In this document: positions 39,188 through 48,304 of the stretch, in pieces
Layout of the letters: the number at the start of each line of letters is the position of its first letter
How positions within the stretch are numbered: position 1 is the first letter of the stretch
Assembly: GCF_000308695.1 (NCBI RefSeq)
Contig: NZ_BAGG01000046.1
Span: 1 to 64,000 of the forward strand
Source: Nocardia takedensis NBRC 100417
Lineage (GTDB): Bacteria; Actinomycetota; Actinomycetes; Mycobacteriales; Mycobacteriaceae
Length of the DNA: 64,000 bases
Reading direction: 5' to 3'
Notes under the pieces: model-generated
Told to the model about the DNA's origin: nothing
Databases searched by the model: none
What the model saw: the letters and a program-made list of their open reading frames with translations, nothing else
Made by a program: the position numbers and the translations under genes

Positions 39188-39880
39188 TCAGCGGATTCGC
39201 ATCGCCGCCAGGAATGGGCGTTGCGCGGGCCGGGCGGGGCGCTGGGCGGCGAGCGGAGGGCGTCCGGTGGGTGCGGGCAGCGGCGCGGGGGCCCCGTAGC
39301 CGCCCGCGCGGACCGGCGCGGGCGTCGGCACCGGCGGCGGGGCCGGTTCGGGTCGGGCCGCCACGCGCGGGGCCAAGGCGAGCAGCAGCGGGACCAGTGC
39401 CTCGGCGATCCGATCGCCGACCTCGCAGAACGCGGCCTCCGAGAGTCCGACGGGGTCCGCGATGTTCTCCCGACCGACCAGGGACAGGTCGTCGCGGGCC
39501 CGGTGCAGGTCCGCGACCGTGCGCGCGCCGGTGACGCGGGCGATGCGGTGCGCCTCGAGCAGCGTGAAGGTGCGCGGACCGGCGCCGAAGCCCATGTCGG
39601 CGGCCTGGTCGCGTAGCTGTTCGGTCATGGTGAGGACCAAGTCGGCGCGGTCGATCATCTCCGGCTTCAATCTGCGCGCCTTGAACCCCTCGGGGTCGGC
39701 GCCGAGTCCGGCGATCGTCTTCGCGGCCAGCGGTTCCGGCGGGAACCCGACCAGGGCCCGCGTGCCCGCGCTCTCGGCGGTGAGCTCGCGCAGGTCGTGC
39801 TCGGCCGCGACGGCGCGCGTGAGTCGCTCGGCGATCACCGAGCGGCAGACATTGCCGTTGCAGACGAACAGGACGTGCAT
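39188..39880 (-). CDS. Low-molecular-weight protein-tyrosine-phosphatase-like protein
   Basis: 230-aa protein. The first 165 residues form an LMW-PTP domain: P-loop CNGNVCRS with Cys7 and Arg13 at the very N-terminus, ESAGTRALVG, and a catalytic-acid Asp142 in NIADPVG. The remaining tail is rich in Pro, Ala and Arg (PEPAPPPVPTPAPVRAGG) and is unusual for the family. Relatives dephosphorylate protein tyrosines or act as arsenate reductases. The ATG at 39880 is 6 nt after TACGGT on the minus strand, so the mRNA appears leaderless. Confidence 0.82.
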   Translation of the reverse strand: MHVLFVCNGNVCRSVIAERLTRAVAAEHDLRELTAESAGTRALVGFPPEPLAAKTIAGLGADPEGFKARRLKPEMIDRADLVLTMTEQLRDQAADMGFGAGPRTFTLLEAHRIARVTGARTVADLHRARDDLSLVGRENIADPVGLSEAAFCEVGDRIAEALVPLLLALAPRVAARPEPAPPPVPTPAPVRAGGYGAPAPLPAPTGRPPLAAQRPARPAQRPFLAAMRIR

Positions 39881-39886
39881 GGATAT

Positions 39887-39892
39887 ACCGTA
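39887..39892 (-). promoter_or_regulatory. -10 box, leaderless start of the phosphatase gene
   Basis: TACGGT on the minus strand ends 6 nt before the ATG at 39880. Confidence 0.5.
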
Positions 39893-40226
39893 ATCCGCCC
39901 GTTATCGGTCCAGAAGATCCGAACGAGTGAATCACGCCCGCGCGAGCATCAATTCATCTGCGAGTCAGCGGCCGTACACGAAATTCCCCCGGAACTTCGC
40001 GTATCCGCACGCTGTCGGTCACGAACATCACCGGGAGTGTCGTTCCAATGCCTACCCGCCGCATCGGCGCGTCAATCGGGTGAAGACGAAAATGTGCCGC
40101 CGGTCACTCGTATTCGAGGGGCGGATGAAGAAAAACTGAACGTTCACACAAACGACACACCGGGGGTGTCGCGGCCGTCCGCCCGCGACACGCGGGAGAA
40201 TCCGGCGGATCCGCCTTCGAAACGGC
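39893..40226. other. Gene-free stretch of lower GC content
   Basis: No supported reading frame is seen in about 330 bp between the phosphatase promoter and the tRNA terminator. The stretch 39900-40150 is visibly richer in A and T than the surroundings (for example GATGAAGAAAAACTGAAC). A short inverted repeat CGACAC/GTGTCG lies at 40153-40171. A small RNA or transferred remnant is possible but not demonstrated. Confidence 0.35.
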
Positions 40227-40268
40227 CGACGGTCTCGCGCCCACGTCGCCGTGGCCGCGAGACCGTCG
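40227..40268 (-). terminator. Strong terminator of tRNA-Leu
   Basis: Perfect 13-bp arms (40227-40239 and 40256-40268, CGACGGTCTCGCG and its complement) enclose a second pairing CCACG/CGTGG, giving a nearly continuous 18-bp hairpin. It begins 10 bp beyond the tRNA 3' end. Confidence 0.8.
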
Positions 40269-40277
40269 TGCACTCGG

Positions 40278-40361
40278 TGCCGAGTGTGGGACTCGAACCC
40301 ACACGTCCTTTCGGACAACGGTTTTTGAGACCGTCGCGTCTGCCAGTTCCGCCAACCCGGC
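40278..40361 (-). tRNA. tRNA-Leu (anticodon CAA)
   Basis: 84-nt cloverleaf on the minus strand. The acceptor stem is GCCGGGT paired with ACTCGGC (one G-U), the anticodon arm is ACGGT-CTCAAAA-ACCGT with CAA at positions 34-36, the long variable arm TGTCCGAAAGGACG marks a class II tRNA, and the T arm is GTGGGTTCGAGTCCCAC. CCA is not encoded after the discriminator A. It reads UUG leucine codons, which are infrequent but present in these genes. Confidence 0.95.
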
Positions 40362-40521
40362 GCACCGCTGCTGAACTATAGCCGGTCCGGGGCGTCGGAA
40401 GCCAACGGGTTCGCCCCGACCGGCCGCACGATGTCTTTACGCAGGGTATATGCATTCGTCGTGGAGCTGAAAGGTACTCTCTACATCACTCGAATGCGTT
40501 CGGGTGGGGGCGATGGCAGGC

Positions 40522-40540
40522 CGGTCTCGACGGGAGACCG
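40522..40540 (+). promoter_or_regulatory. Hairpin in the leader of pdtaR
   Basis: CGGTCTC (40522-40528) and GAGACCG (40534-40540) form a 7-bp stem with a 5-nt loop. Candidate -10 boxes TATATG (about 40446) and TACTCT (about 40473) lie upstream, so this hairpin would be in the 5' leader of the regulator mRNA. Confidence 0.35.
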
Positions 40541-40604
40541 CATGGCGGGCCATGGCTCCTTTCCGCGTTTTCGGGCCAGGCATCGGAATCAGAGGGGTCT
40601 ACGT

Positions 40605-40685
40605 ATGAGAGAGCGCAGCGAGCCGATCGTGTGCCTGCCCGCCGGGCGCGTGGCGCGGCCGAGTGTCGGCGGGGTGCGGGCATGA
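40605..40685 (+). CDS. Possible 26-aa upstream ORF coupled to pdtaR
   Basis: ATG 40605 follows AGAGGGG with good spacing and opens a 26-codon frame (starting MRERSEPIVCLPAG) whose TGA overlaps the pdtaR ATG as ATGA. It may be a leader peptide whose translation opens the pdtaR start. The peptide is basic and not recognised. A plain untranslated leader is the alternative. Confidence 0.35.
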   Translation: MRERSEPIVCLPAGRVARPSVGGVRA

Positions 40686-41287
40686 GTGCGACAGGGGCCG
40701 GGAAGCAGGCGGGGGCCAAGCGGGTCGTCGTCGCGGAGGACGAGGCGCTCATCCGGATGGACCTGGTGGAGATGCTGACCGAGGAGGGGTACGAGGTCGT
40801 CGGCGAAGCGGGTGACGGTCAGCAGGCGGTGGATCTGGCGGTCGAGCACCGACCGGATCTGGTCATCATGGATGTGAAGATGCCGCGCCGCGACGGCATC
40901 GACGCCGCCGCCGAGATCGCCTCCAAACGCGTTGCGCCGGTGGTGATCCTGACCGCGTTCAGTCAGCGCGACCTGGTCGAGCGGGCCCGCGACGCGGGGG
41001 CGATGGCGTATCTGGTCAAGCCGTTCACCAAGTCGGATCTGGTGCCCGCGATCGAATTGGCGGCGAGTCGCTTCCACGAGATCACCGCGCTCGAGAGCGA
41101 GGTCGCGAATCTGTCCGACCGGCTCGAGACGCGCAAGCTGGTGGAGCGTGCGAAGGGTGTGCTGATGCAGACCCAGGGGTTGTCGGAACCGCAGGCGTTC
41201 AAGTGGATCCAGCGGACCGCGATGGATCGCCGGACCACGATGAAGGCGGTTGCCGAAGTGGTGCTGGAGAATCTCACGCCGAAGTGA
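40682..41287 (+). CDS. pdtaR: ANTAR-type response regulator PdtaR
   Basis: 201-aa response regulator. Receiver domain: acidic pair Glu19/Asp20, phosphorylation site Asp64 (LVIMDVKMP), Thr91 and Lys113 (YLVKPF). The C-terminal ANTAR RNA-binding domain (LETRKLVERAKGVLMQTQGLSEPQAFKWIQRTAMD) acts by antitermination at hairpins in target mRNAs. It is the homologue of Rv1626; the partner kinase PdtaS is encoded elsewhere. ATG 40682 overlaps a short upstream frame. It lies between tRNA-Leu and the liv operon. Confidence 0.93.
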   Translation: MSATGAGKQAGAKRVVVAEDEALIRMDLVEMLTEEGYEVVGEAGDGQQAVDLAVEHRPDLVIMDVKMPRRDGIDAAAEIASKRVAPVVILTAFSQRDLVERARDAGAMAYLVKPFTKSDLVPAIELAASRFHEITALESEVANLSDRLETRKLVERAKGVLMQTQGLSEPQAFKWIQRTAMDRRTTMKAVAEVVLENLTPK

Positions 41288-41321
41288 TGTCGGGCCGTTT
41301 CGCGGGTGCGGTCGTGGAAAT

Positions 41322-41337
41322 GTAACGCGGTCGAAAC
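41322..41337 (+). promoter_or_regulatory. GlnR-like box upstream of livJ
   Basis: GTAAC-N6-GAAAC matches the actinobacterial GlnR half-box consensus (GTnAC-n6-GAAAC) and is followed by a weaker GTGAAAC. It lies about 145 bp before the livJ start. Nitrogen control of an amino-acid importer would make sense; the match is short and needs testing. Confidence 0.4.
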
Positions 41338-41483
41338 GTAATCGTGAAACGGAATTCGACACGTGGTCGTCCGCATGGTCCGAATGTGATGCGGAGCCGA
41401 CGTAGCGACGCTATGTTTCTGACCGGGCTGACGTGGTCGGCCCCCTCGGTCACCCGGGGAGTACAGGACGTAGAGGTGAGACG

Positions 41484-42710
41484 TTGATTGGTTCGACATG
41501 GCGCAGTCGTTCGACGCGCGGCGTAGTGGTTCTCGGCGCCGCCGCGGCGCTGGTGCTGTCGGGGTGCAGTGACAAGTCGACCGACAGCGGCGGCGGTGGC
41601 GGCAGCGCCGACCTGTCCATCAAGCCGGTGGTCCAGCTCGACACCGCGGGCAACGAGGTCGCGGCGACCGATTCGGGCGCGGCGGCCGATCCGGCGGGCG
41701 ACGGCAAGGCGACCTGCGCCCCGCTGACCCTCGGTATGGCGGGCCCGCTGACCGGTGGCAACGCGGCGCTCGGTATCAACGTGGTGATGGGCGTGAAACT
41801 GGCCCTGGATCAGCACAACAAGGCCAATCCGGGCTGTCAGGTCACGGTCAAGCAGTTCGACACCGAGGGCAAGGCGCAGATCGCCTCCGGCGTCATCCCG
41901 ACGATCACCGGCGATCCGAGCATCGTCGCGCTGATCGGCCCCACCTTCTCGGGTGAGACCAAGGCGACCGGTCAGCAGCTCAACGACGCGGGCATGCCGT
42001 TTCTGACCGCCTCGGCCACCAACCCGACGTTGACCCAGAACGGCTGGCGGACCTTCTTCCGCGGCCTGGGCAACGACAACTCGCAGGGTCCGGCCGTCGC
42101 CAAGTACCTGACCGGCAAGCTGGGCTACAAGAAGATCTGCGTGGTCGTCGACAACACCGACTACGGCAAGGGTCTGGCCGACGCGTTCACCGCGGCCGCC
42201 GGTTCCGCGGTCGACCCGAGTTGCGGCGTCGGCGTGAAGGAAGGCGACAAGGACTTCTCCGCGGCGGTGTCCTCGCTGGCCGCGGCCAAGCCGGACGCGA
42301 TCTTCTACTCCGGCTACTACGCCGAGTCCGCGCCGTTCGTGCAGCAGTTGCGCACCGGCGGGGTGACCTCGACCTTCGTCTCCGCCGACGGCTCCAACGA
42401 TCCCGAATTCGTCCGCCAGGCGGGCAACTCGGCCAAGGACGCCTACCTGTCGTGCCCGTGCAGCCCGGCCCCGGCGAAGTTCACCGAGGAGTACCAGGCG
42501 TTCAACGGCCAGGCTCCCGGCGTGTACTCGGTCGAGGGCTACGACCTGACGACCATCGTGCTCAAGGCGATCGCCGCGGGTAAGGTCACCCGCGCCGACA
42601 TCACCGACTACGTCCGCAACTACGACGGCGCGGGCGTGGCCCGCCAGTACAAGTGGAACGAGAACGGTGAGCTGTCGAACATCCAGATCTGGATGTACCA
42701 GGTCAAGTAG
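41484..42710 (+). CDS. livJ: Branched-chain amino acid ABC transporter substrate-binding lipoprotein
   Basis: 408-aa periplasmic-type binding protein. A TTG start at 41484 gives a textbook lipoprotein signal: basic WRSRSTRG, hydrophobic VVVLGAAAALVLSGC with the lipobox cysteine near residue 28. A ribosome site AGAGGTGAG lies upstream. A longer frame from 41433 would place unrelated residues ahead of the signal. The body (LGMAGPLTGGNAALGINVVMG, NPTLTQNGWRTFFRGLGND, VDNTDYGKGLADAF) is typical of LivJ/LivK. A canonical terminator follows, so this gene may be expressed more than the permeases. Confidence 0.88.
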   Translation: MIGSTWRSRSTRGVVVLGAAAALVLSGCSDKSTDSGGGGGSADLSIKPVVQLDTAGNEVAATDSGAAADPAGDGKATCAPLTLGMAGPLTGGNAALGINVVMGVKLALDQHNKANPGCQVTVKQFDTEGKAQIASGVIPTITGDPSIVALIGPTFSGETKATGQQLNDAGMPFLTASATNPTLTQNGWRTFFRGLGNDNSQGPAVAKYLTGKLGYKKICVVVDNTDYGKGLADAFTAAAGSAVDPSCGVGVKEGDKDFSAAVSSLAAAKPDAIFYSGYYAESAPFVQQLRTGGVTSTFVSADGSNDPEFVRQAGNSAKDAYLSCPCSPAPAKFTEEYQAFNGQAPGVYSVEGYDLTTIVLKAIAAGKVTRADITDYVRNYDGAGVARQYKWNENGELSNIQIWMYQVK

Positions 42711-42727
42711 TTCACCTACGAGTGTTG

Positions 42728-42769
42728 ACGGCGTGTGCGGGTCCTCCCGGGATCCGCACACGCCGTTTT
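42728..42769 (+). terminator. Rho-independent terminator between livJ and livH
   Basis: Perfect 13-bp arms (42728-42740, ACGGCGTGTGCGG; 42754-42766) with a 13-nt loop and a run of four T (42766-42769). It lies inside the liv operon. Confidence 0.8.
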
Positions 42770-42788
42770 CCCGACGCGAGAGATACGA

Positions 42789-43826
42789 ATGACTTCAACC
42801 GCATCGGTCGGTGTGGCCCTGCTCGCCAACGGGTCGATCGACTTCAACGTCTCCGGGGTGGTGGACCAGTTCTGGCGGCTCACCGTCGACGGTCTGACCT
42901 ACGGCTCGATCTACGCCCTCGTCGCGGTCGGGTACACCCTGGTCTACGGTGTGCTGCGCCTGATCAACTTCGCGCACTCGGAAATCTTCATGCTGGGCAT
43001 GTTCGGCACGTACGTGGGGCTCGAGATCCTCGGGTTCGCGCCCAGCGGCGACGTCTATTCCCAGGGCGTGGTGATGACCGTGGTCTTCCTCGGTCTGGCC
43101 ATGTTGTTCGGCATGTTCGTGTCGGGTGCGGCCGCGGTGGGCCTGGAGCGGGTCGCCTACCGGCCCTTGCGTAAGCGCGGCGCGAAACCGCTGGCGTTCC
43201 TGATCACCGCGATCGGCATGTCCTTCGCGATCCAGGAGTTCGTGCACTACATCCTGCCCAAACTGAAGCCGGGCCTGGGCGGCACCAACGCCCAGACCGG
43301 TATCCGGTTGGTGGAACCCAAGATCCAGTTCAGCTTCCTCGGCGCGGACGTGACCAACGTCGCGATCGTGATCGTGGTCTCGGCGGTGGTGCTCGCGCTG
43401 CTGACCGAGATCCTCATCAACCGCACCAAATTCGGCCGCGGCATCCGCGCGGTCGCCCAGGACCCCGACACCGCGACGCTGATGGGCGTCTCGCGCGAGC
43501 GGGTCATCGTGTTGACGTTCCTGATCGGCGGTGTCCTCGCGGGCGCCGCCGCGCTGCTGTACACGCTGCGGGTGCCGACCGGCATCATCTACTCCGGCGG
43601 ATTCATCCTCGGCATCAAGGCGTTCAGCGCGGCGGTGCTCGGCGGTATCGGCAATCTGCGCGGCGCGCTGCTCGGCGGACTGTTGTTGGGGGTCGCCGAG
43701 CAGTACGGCCAGATCCTGTTCGGCACCGAATGGCGTGACGTGGTGGCCTTCGTCCTGCTGGTGGCGGTGCTGATGATCCGGCCGACCGGCATTCTGGGGG
43801 AGAGCCTCGGGAGGGCACGAGTATGA
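42789..43826 (+). CDS. livH: Branched-chain amino acid ABC transporter permease
   Basis: 345-aa membrane permease with about eight hydrophobic segments. Family features: DGLTYGSIYALVAVGYTLVYGVLRLINFAHSE at the N-terminus, GRGIRAVAQDPDTATLMGVSRERVI as the ATPase-contact loop, and the glycine-rich GGIGNLRGALLGGLLLG. ATG 42789 comes 20 bp after the intra-operon terminator. It overlaps livM by four bases (ATGA). Together with LivM it forms the pore of the importer. Confidence 0.92.
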   Translation: MTSTASVGVALLANGSIDFNVSGVVDQFWRLTVDGLTYGSIYALVAVGYTLVYGVLRLINFAHSEIFMLGMFGTYVGLEILGFAPSGDVYSQGVVMTVVFLGLAMLFGMFVSGAAAVGLERVAYRPLRKRGAKPLAFLITAIGMSFAIQEFVHYILPKLKPGLGGTNAQTGIRLVEPKIQFSFLGADVTNVAIVIVVSAVVLALLTEILINRTKFGRGIRAVAQDPDTATLMGVSRERVIVLTFLIGGVLAGAAALLYTLRVPTGIIYSGGFILGIKAFSAAVLGGIGNLRGALLGGLLLGVAEQYGQILFGTEWRDVVAFVLLVAVLMIRPTGILGESLGRARV

Positions 43827-45228
43827 CGACCACGACTCCCGCGCCCGAGTCCGCGCCTGCCAAGGCGGGTCTCGGCGAGCGCGTCGGCGAATGGTGGGGC
43901 GGCCTGTCGCGGCCCGGCCAGTGGGCGGTCGGGGTCCCGGTGATCCTGGTGCTGGCCCTGCTGCCGCTGTACCCGCCGCCGCTGCTGGACACCCCCGGCG
44001 TCAGTTTCGGTTTCGTGATGGCCACCGTGGCCATGTACGCGTTGATCGCGATCGGCCTGAACGTGGTGGTCGGTCAGGCGGGTCTGCTCGATCTGGGCTA
44101 CGTCGGCTTCTTCGCGGTCGGCGCGTACTCCGTCGGCCTGCTGACCAGCCCGGACAGTCCGTGGAATCAGACCGACGGATGGTTGAACAGCGGATGGGCG
44201 TGGCTGGCCTGCGTCCCGATCGCGATCGTGGCCACCGCGATCTCGGGTCTGATCCTGGGCACCCCGACCCTGCGGTTGCGCGGCGACTACCTGGCGATCG
44301 TGACGTTGGGCTTCGGCGAGATCGTGCGGTTGATGTCGGACAACCTCGGCGAGGTCACCAACGGCAGCCTCGGCCTCTCGCGCATCGCCTACCCCGACGT
44401 CGGCGAGTCGACCCGCTTCCCGGACGGCGTGTTCGCCCAGGGCAACGTCGGTGACACCAGTAGTTGGAATCCGCTGGTGCGCGCCGACCACAACACCTGG
44501 TGGTACTGGCTGGGCATGGTGCTGGTGATCCTGGTGCTGCTGTTCGTGGGCAACCTCGAGCGCAGCCGGGTCGGCCGCGCCTGGGTCGCGATCCGCGAGG
44601 ACGAGGACGCCGCCGAGATCATGGGCGTGCCCACCTTCAAGTTCAAGCTGTGGGCCTTCACCATCGGCGCGGCCATCGGCGGCATCTCCGGCGCGATGTT
44701 CGCGGGCCAGGTCACCTACGTCAATCCGCGGCAGTTCGACATCATCTCCTCGATGCTGTTCCTGGCCGCGGTGGTGCTGGGCGGCAAGGGCAACAAGCTC
44801 GGCGTGATCGTCGGCGCGTTCCTGGTCGCCTACCTGCCGCTGCGGTTGCAGTCCTCGCAGTTGGTCTCCGACGAGGCGACCGGCTACATCCTGCTGGTGA
44901 TCGACGCGGCGGTGTTCGTGGCGCTGCTGGTCGCCTGGCGGGTCAAGGTGCAGTACCTGGGACCGTGGCCGCAGCGCGCGGTCATCGTCGGCACGGTGGT
45001 CACCGGCGTCCTCGGTCTGCTGCTGGTGGGCAGCGTCCTGCTGTTCCGTCCCGGCGGCGCGCAGTCGCTCGGTGACCTGAAGTATCTGTATTTCGGTATC
45101 GCACTGGTGGTGATGATGATTCTGCGGCCGCAGGGCCTGTTCCCGGCCCGTCAGAAACTGCTCGCCTACGGCAGGCAGGTGTACCGGGCGGTCCGCAGGC
45201 CCGTGCCCGAGCGGGTCGGAGCGGAACG

Positions 45229-45232
<4 letters not shown>
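43823..45232 (+). CDS. livM: Branched-chain amino acid ABC transporter permease
   Basis: 469-aa second permease subunit with about ten hydrophobic segments. Blocks: YALIAIGLNVVVGQAGLLDLGYVGFFAVGAY, RLRGDYLAIVTLGFGEIVRL and WVAIREDEDAAEIMGV (ATPase-contact loop). It is longer than many LivM proteins because of an N-terminal extension of about 45 residues and extra C-terminal helices. Start overlaps the livH stop, and its stop overlaps the fused ATPase gene (ATGA), so the operon is tightly coupled. Confidence 0.92.
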
Positions 45233-47076
<1,844 letters not shown>

Positions 47077-47089
47077 CGCGCACCGTTCG

Positions 47090-47121
47090 CCGATCCCGGC
47101 GGTGAGGTTTGCCGGGATCGG
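47090..47121 (+). terminator. Terminator of the liv operon
   Basis: CCGATCCCGGC (47090-47100) and GCCGGGATCGG (47111-47121) form a perfect 11-bp stem with a 10-nt loop, 13 bp after the fused ATPase stop. Confidence 0.7.
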
Positions 47122-47239
47122 TGATCGGGGGCACATCCAGTGCCTTCTTCGGTTGCGGGAAAGTATTTCCCGAGTTGCGGGGAGTCGACCGATCGGGTTC
47201 CATGTGGGTTCGTTCTGATGCTCGGTCGAGGGATGAGGC

Positions 47240-48235
47240 ATGGACAACCCGCTGACGGTCCTTCCGGACCGGGTCCGGCGTGGGCGGATGTCCTCGATCC
47301 TGGTGTACGGGGTGGTGGCCACCGTGCTGGCCGCGGCGATCATGCTCACCGGCCGCTCCTGCGGTCGCGCCGAACAACCGCAGTCCGCGCGCACGGCCGC
47401 CGCGGTCGACGGCATACCGGGTTTCCACGGACTGCCCTCCGAGGGGGTCGATCCGGTCCGCGACGCGGCGCCGCCCGTGGCGGGCGCGCCGCTGGCGGGG
47501 GAGGTCGCCGAGGATCGCGCGGTGCACGCGCTGGCCGATCATCCGCTCTTCGCCCGCCATGTCGGCGTGCACCGGGTCGACTGCGCGCTGCCGTCCTGGC
47601 GTGACGACCAGTCCGGCGCGCGGGCCTTCTACCTCGCGGCGATCGCCTGCCTGGACGCCTCCTGGGAGCCGACGCTGCGCGGCGCGGGCCTGCCGTTCCG
47701 CTCGCCGCGACTCCAGGTGCCCGAATCGATCCCGGCGGTCCGCGGCCTGTGCGCGCCGGGGGACACCGAGATCCGGGTCGGCCACTACTGCCCGAGCACC
47801 GAGACGATCCTGCTGCCCATGGCGACCGTGCGGCCCGCCGTCGCCGATTCCCGCCGCGGCGCGCAGTTGGCGGCGCTGGCCCACGAATACGGCCACCACA
47901 TCCAGTCGGTGATCGGCGTCACCCGCGCCTACCGGGACCGCCGGACCTCCGTGGGCTGGGACTCCGCGGCGGGCCTGGAGTTGAGCCGACGCCTGGAATT
48001 GCAGGCGGCCTGCTTCTCGGGCATGTTCCTGGGCACCAACGCCGGGCGCGTCGACCTCGACGAGTCGAGTTGGACCGAGGCCGCCGCGGCCAATCGCGCC
48101 GCGGGCGACCGACCGGGGGAACCGCGTGCGCGCGGCACCGACGCGACGGTGTGGGGCTGGTGGAAATGGGGTTCCGACACCGGCGACACCTGGGAGTGCA
48201 ACACCTGGTACGCCGCCGCCGCGCACGTCGACTGA
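47240..48235 (+). CDS. Membrane-anchored neutral zinc metallopeptidase (YpfJ-like)
   Basis: 331-aa protein with one N-terminal membrane segment (SILVYGVVATVLAAAIML) and an exported peptidase domain. The zinc site is His215-Glu216-x2-His219 in AHEYGHHIQSVIG, with Glu253 in RRLELQAACFSG as the probable third ligand; late block GTDATVWGWWKWGSDTGDT fits the family. ATG 47240 follows GAGGGATGAGG; ATG 47288 just before the membrane helix is an alternative. The gene stands between the liv terminator and polA. Substrates are unknown. Confidence 0.82.
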   Translation: MDNPLTVLPDRVRRGRMSSILVYGVVATVLAAAIMLTGRSCGRAEQPQSARTAAAVDGIPGFHGLPSEGVDPVRDAAPPVAGAPLAGEVAEDRAVHALADHPLFARHVGVHRVDCALPSWRDDQSGARAFYLAAIACLDASWEPTLRGAGLPFRSPRLQVPESIPAVRGLCAPGDTEIRVGHYCPSTETILLPMATVRPAVADSRRGAQLAALAHEYGHHIQSVIGVTRAYRDRRTSVGWDSAAGLELSRRLELQAACFSGMFLGTNAGRVDLDESSWTEAAAANRAAGDRPGEPRARGTDATVWGWWKWGSDTGDTWECNTWYAAAAHVD

Positions 48236-48291
48236 GCGGCCGCGCGCACCCCGCACGGGTGTCGAGGTCGTGGCCTGTCGGTGTCGGTCCC

Positions 48292-48297
48292 TAGACT
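48292..48297 (+). promoter_or_regulatory. -10 box, leaderless start of polA
   Basis: TAGACT ends 7 nt before GTG 48305 and no ribosome site is visible. Confidence 0.55.
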
Positions 48298-48304
48298 CAG
48301 CGGC

